From Pseudomaricurvus hydrocarbonicus (lineage in GTDB: Bacteria; Pseudomonadota; Gammaproteobacteria; Pseudomonadales; Cellvibrionaceae): a DNA stretch of 64,000 nucleotides. Both the position numbers and the translations under genes were made by a program. Position 1 is the stretch's first letter. Each line of letters starts with the position of its first letter. The stretch lies in the NCBI RefSeq assembly GCF_011602365.1, contig NZ_JAAONZ010000005.1:62001-126000 (forward strand). Reading direction: 5' to 3'. Below, one piece after another: positions 60,747 through 64,000 of this stretch. The notes under the pieces are model-generated. The model saw only the letters and a list, made by a program, of their open reading frames with translations. It was not told the origin of the DNA and made no database searches.

Positions 60747-61874
60747 TCACCATGAAAGACGGGCGGCAACACGCGCCGCATCAACGTGGATTGAAAACGA
60801 CCAGCCATTGCGCTCACACAGCCGTTGAACAATACCCAGACCCAGGCCATATCCGTGAGACGACGCCTCGCTCGGGGTGTGGCGACCATCAGCGTCACTG
60901 CTCACTTGATTGGTGACTAATAGCTCGTGCTCTTTGATGAGAATCGTGATCGGTCCCTGCCCGGCGAGAGTGTGCTCGAACGCATTTCGCACCAGATTAT
61001 TGACCGCGATAGAAAAAGCTTGTGGATGCCCGCATACTGTGGGTTTTGCGAGCTGATCGATTTCAACATCGACGAACTTGCCTCGCAGTAAATGGCGTTG
61101 TTGTTCTATAGCCTGGTTCACCAGCGGCATCACCAAAAACTGTTTGCCATACAAACCGTCGTCGGTTTCGCGAGCGAGGAACAAGAAAAGTTCAATCGTG
61201 GTCTTCATGTCGAGCGTCGCACGCCTCACCCGATCAACCACCTTCTGATCGGCTACTGACAGATCGCTTTGTTCTAACAGCTCGAGTGCACCTGTTATCA
61301 CCGTGATCGGCGTGCGCAATTCATGGCTGGCTGAATCGGTAAAGTAGCGCTCTCTCGCAACAAATGCGCTGATACGTTCAAGAGTCTTTTCAATGGTTCC
61401 AGCGAGCATGCCAACCTCATCGTCGCCGAACCAGCTAGACTCTATGCGCTTATGATCTCCGGCTGATAGATGTTCCAGATCAATGTCCGCGACCACTTTG
61501 GCGAGTTGCACTACAGGGGCGACGGCTCTCCGCATCACTACTACTCCCAGAGCGAAACCAAAAACTCCGGGAGCGCCCACAACACTGGTGATAATGAGCA
61601 GCCACCACCAATCCTCGGACGAGGCAGCCTCAATTCCGGCAACGTCGAAAACCACAAATGCGCGCCGCTGTTCATTGTCTGTAGGTATTATCGCGACATG
61701 TAACTGTTCGGCATTGAATTCGTACAATCCCTCATCAGGGGTTGTCTGCGCCCACTCCCTAATTGATTCCGGCAAGCTACCAACCTCGTCGTACCCGCGA
61801 AGGTTGGTCGTCAAAGAGGGATAGCTTTCGGCGGCACGCTTCAGCTGATGCTGCAGCACATGGTCCTCGGTCAA
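60747..61874 (-). CDS. Sensor histidine kinase, 5' end disrupted
   Basis: 375 residues from a TTG. The order is: sensor region, a membrane helix (WLLIITSVVGAPGVFGFALGVVV), HAMP, H-box with H184 (TDSASHELRTPITVI), N-box (NNLVRNAFEH) and G-box (GYGLGLGIV). The D-box is degenerate. Reading upstream of the TTG in frame gives a further hydrophobic helix (AIAFSICVSVLSLAWGFAFF), so a real N-terminal helix precedes it, but no ATG, GTG or TTG is found before a stop at 62010-62012. The frame passes through repeat copy 61953-61971 there, so the natural start was probably lost. No response regulator gene is adjacent. Confidence 0.78.
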   Translation of the reverse strand: MTEDHVLQHQLKRAAESYPSLTTNLRGYDEVGSLPESIREWAQTTPDEGLYEFNAEQLHVAIIPTDNEQRRAFVVFDVAGIEAASSEDWWWLLIITSVVGAPGVFGFALGVVVMRRAVAPVVQLAKVVADIDLEHLSAGDHKRIESSWFGDDEVGMLAGTIEKTLERISAFVARERYFTDSASHELRTPITVITGALELLEQSDLSVADQKVVDRVRRATLDMKTTIELFLFLARETDDGLYGKQFLVMPLVNQAIEQQRHLLRGKFVDVEIDQLAKPTVCGHPQAFSIAVNNLVRNAFEHTLAGQGPITILIKEHELLVTNQVSSDADGRHTPSEASSHGYGLGLGIVQRLCERNGWSFSIHVDAARVAARLSW

Positions 61875-61952
61875 CTTGATGGCAGCGAAGAAGGCGAATC
61901 CCCAGGCCAGGCTGAGTACAGAAACGCATATCGAAAATGCAATTGCGGAAGA

Positions 61953-61971
61953 CCTAGACAGGCACTTCCCA
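61953..61971 (+). repeat. Repeat copy A (19-bp shared core)
   Basis: CCTAGACAGGCACTTCCCA, identical to the core of the copy at 62104. It sits at the damaged 5' end of the histidine kinase gene. Confidence 0.85.
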
Positions 61972-62103
61972 AAAAGACTTTGAGAATTCCATACTAGTTC
62001 TTTTGGATTTCACCAAATTCTCAAGCGTAATCAGAATTAATTGACCAAAAGCCTAAAAAGAGGTCAAAAAGCCATATTTCAGACGCAGAAACTCCTCGGT
62101 GGC

Positions 62104-62128
62104 ACAAGTCCTAGACAGGCACTTCCCA
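62104..62128 (+). repeat. Repeat copy B (25 bp)
   Basis: Begins ACAAGTCCTAGACAGGCAC and ends CCCA. Same orientation as copies A and C. It lies in the gap between the histidine kinase and cardiolipin synthase-like genes. The 61875-62197 stretch otherwise contains no gene; a TTGACC/GGTCAA inverted repeat lies at 62041-62067. Confidence 0.85.
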
Positions 62129-62197
62129 GATGGTGGACCATTTATATGGCAGCCTTGACCTTAAAGATTAATAGGAATTAGTAAAGCCTGGAAGCGA

Positions 62198-63610
62198 CTA
62201 TTGGATTGGAGAGGTAAGTCTGGCGAATTTAACTGCAAACTGAAACCACCAGGGTTTTTCATAGAGCTCCGTTGAAGAAACCTCACGTGCTGACTGAAAA
62301 TCGTTGTTAAACATCAATTCCACTTTATTGATAAAAACAGGATCGTCAGCGATCACCGCTGTAATTTCAAAATTGAGTCTGAATGATCGATTGTCAAAGT
62401 TGGCCGTACCTATGGTGGCGACACGCTCATCAATTAACATGGCCTTTTCGTGTAGAAACCCGTCGGCGTAACGGAAAAAACGGACCCCGGTAAGCCCTGC
62501 TTCTTCGAGGTAAGAAAATCCCGCCAGATAAACCAGATAATGATCAGGCATTTCAGGAATCAGGATTCGAACATCCACTCCCCTCAAACCAGCCAGTTGC
62601 AAGGCGTTTAATACTGAGCGATCCGGAATAAAATACGGGCTTGCTATCCAGATCCTGCTTCTGGCACTGTTTATTGCTTGCGTGAACATTAGGCTGGCTG
62701 ATTCGAGTTCGTCTGCCGGTCCAGTCGGCAGGATGAGTGCAGCGCTTTTACCCGGTGCAACATCAGGCACATCCCAGTTTAAATTGAGAATTGTCTCTGT
62801 GGCCCAGTGCCAATCCTGAATAAAGGATAACTGCGCACCCAGTGATGCAGGGCCTTCTATTCGAACATGGGTATCGCGCCAATGGCCGAATTTGGCATTG
62901 AGCCCAAGGTATTCATCTCCGACATTATGCCCGCCGATCCAGCACACTTTTCCATCGGTAACGACAATCTTCCGATGATTCCTAAAATTTAACTGGAACC
63001 GGTTACCATGACCCTTGCGTGTATTGAAAGGTGCGACTTTTATGCCGGCATCGCGCAATTCCTGCAGATAGCCAACAGACAGAGAATGACTGCCGACTTC
63101 ATCATAAAGGAAATAAATTCGAATACCCACACTGGCCTTCTGTTTGAGCGATTCTTTAATTCTTCTGCCTAGCCCGTCGTCTTTGATAATAAAAAACTGA
63201 AACAGGATGTATTCTTTCGCGGCAAATATTCCGGAAATAATATCATTAAAAGTAGCTTCACCATCGACGAGAAGTTCAACGGCATTACCGCCTAACATTG
63301 GTTGTGCCGCCAGTCTTTCGGCGGCCAGTGTCGCGGGATCCAGTTGGTCTTTGTTTAGAATATAGGGCGCTAATGTCTCGCGCCTGTCTAGCAACACATC
63401 AACGCCCAGTTGCTGCGAGAGCTTACGGGCGCTGACATATCCTTTGAAACGATTGCGTCCCAGAAACCAGTAAAGCGGGAGTGCGATGTATGGAAAACTG
63501 ATAAGGGAGATGCTCCAGGCAATGGCACCCTGCTCAGTTCGGGTATATAGCACGGCATGAACCGCGCTAATACATCCCAGCATGTGTAGGAATAAAATGA
63601 AGAACGCCAC
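62198..63610 (-). CDS. Cardiolipin synthase-like phospholipase D family protein
   Basis: 470 residues. Two N-terminal membrane segments (FFILFLHMLGCISAVHAVLY and WSISLISFPYIALPLYWFL) are followed by two PLD domains with HKD motifs HRKIVVTD and HEKAMLID, each followed by the usual Gly-rich element (IGGHNVGDEY and IGTANFDNRSF). The length is that of ClsA. It would join two phosphatidylglycerol molecules to cardiolipin and glycerol. The start is GTG 63610, with AGGT upstream; the adjacent ATG at 63612 is out of frame. It is bracketed by repeat copies B and C. Confidence 0.88.
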   Translation of the reverse strand: MAFFILFLHMLGCISAVHAVLYTRTEQGAIAWSISLISFPYIALPLYWFLGRNRFKGYVSARKLSQQLGVDVLLDRRETLAPYILNKDQLDPATLAAERLAAQPMLGGNAVELLVDGEATFNDIISGIFAAKEYILFQFFIIKDDGLGRRIKESLKQKASVGIRIYFLYDEVGSHSLSVGYLQELRDAGIKVAPFNTRKGHGNRFQLNFRNHRKIVVTDGKVCWIGGHNVGDEYLGLNAKFGHWRDTHVRIEGPASLGAQLSFIQDWHWATETILNLNWDVPDVAPGKSAALILPTGPADELESASLMFTQAINSARSRIWIASPYFIPDRSVLNALQLAGLRGVDVRILIPEMPDHYLVYLAGFSYLEEAGLTGVRFFRYADGFLHEKAMLIDERVATIGTANFDNRSFRLNFEITAVIADDPVFINKVELMFNNDFQSAREVSSTELYEKPWWFQFAVKFARLTSPIQ

Positions 63611-63662
63611 ATTTACCTGCTACGAGTTTTAAAATTAATCACTACAATACTGGCGCTGCCAG

Positions 63663-63896
63663 ATGAGACAAATTATCACCAAACCTCAACCAGAAAGACT
63701 TATCTTCCAACTCGCTGATGTCGATGTCTTTAGCGTGCATAAAGTCCTGTTAGAACAAGTCCTAGACAGGCATTTCCCACCACCTAGGCTGAGTGAGTTA
63801 GGAGCATATCTGAGACATCTTTTTTTGAAAAATAAAGAGTTATCGATTTTGATTGAAGGTGAAGAAACCTTTAGATCAACAGAAACCAACAGATAA
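63663..63896 (+). CDS. Hypothetical protein, possibly part of a mobile element remnant
   Basis: 77 residues, rich in Leu, Glu and Lys; not recognised. Repeat copy C lies within the frame and is read as EQVLDRHFP. Either a small unknown gene or a chance or decayed frame. Confidence 0.3.
   Translation: MRQIITKPQPERLIFQLADVDVFSVHKVLLEQVLDRHFPPPRLSELGAYLRHLFLKNKELSILIEGEETFRSTETNR
63755..63779 (+). repeat. Repeat copy C (25 bp)
   Basis: Matches copy B at 24 of 25 positions (C to T at 63773), in the same orientation. A second AAGTCCT lies just before it. Confidence 0.85.
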
Positions 63897-64000
63897 TCCT
63901 AATACTAGATAGTAGTCTTTGGATCATAAAAGACAAACGCAGACTGCCCAATGTGGCGGATGAATAAGCAATATTTCCAAAGCGTGCAAGATATTGCGTA

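Overview
The window comes from an aerobic, metabolically versatile Gram-negative bacterium. It has a TonB-dependent receptor, other outer-membrane barrels, an RND exporter and periplasmic signal peptides. The moderate GC content, the E. coli-like SelD/SelU pair and the mix of Rieske oxygenases, P450, sulfotransferases, PQQ dehydrogenase and acyl-CoA enzymes suggest a marine or soil gammaproteobacterium of the Cellvibrionales/Spongiibacteraceae type. That placement is inference. No rRNA, tRNA, phage genes, CRISPR array or intact insertion sequence was recognised.

Layout. (A) 1-9333: 3' part of a TonB receptor, a tightly packed operon (SDR, sulfotransferase, metallo-beta-lactamase-fold protein, TIM-barrel isomerase), an MFS carrier and a Rieske oxygenase; probably uptake and remodelling of a hydrophobic substrate. 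(B) 9475-15619: a DUF1302 protein, an RND exporter fused to a LolA-like domain, a GST and a MarR repressor; three copies of one palindromic motif precede the exporter, GST and marR genes. (C) 15955-17368: a small membrane protein, an ABM-domain protein and an outer-membrane barrel. (D) 17647-23185: a selenium locus with selD, selU, a PhnD-like binding protein, an ATPase and a permease made of two fused subunits. (E) 23317-28266: a four-gene molybdenum hydroxylase operon (CoxG-, CoxM-, CoxS- and CoxL-like).

(F) 28561-38764: EamA exporter, VOC proteins, PQQ dehydrogenase, SDR, aldo/keto reductase and a giant fused 2-oxoacid:ferredoxin oxidoreductase, the last bracketed by 7-bp-phased CTAG repeats. 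(G) 39085-46038: Rieske oxygenase plus ferredoxin, two adjacent acyl-CoA dehydrogenase subunits, then a hotdog-phosphotransacetylase fusion and acetate kinase. (H) 46568-56536: arylsulfatase, double-hotdog dehydratase, acyl-CoA synthetase, MFS carrier, TetR regulator, cytochrome P450 and GNAT. (I) 56658-64000: a secreted protein, an APH-like kinase, a TPR-sulfotransferase, then a scarred end with a methyltransferase remnant, a histidine kinase lacking a normal start, a cardiolipin-synthase-like gene and three copies of one short repeat.

Taken together, A and E-H look like a catabolic island for a sterol-, terpenoid-, aromatic- or long-chain-type compound: import, oxygenation (two Rieske enzymes, P450, Mo hydroxylase), sulfate ester chemistry, CoA activation and acyl-CoA oxidation, with overflow to acetate. 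The most unusual observation is that two unrelated oxidative enzymes, the CoxL-like subunit (end of E) and the P450 (H), carry the same roughly 95-residue C-terminal domain behind flexible Ala/Pro/Ser/Thr-rich linkers.
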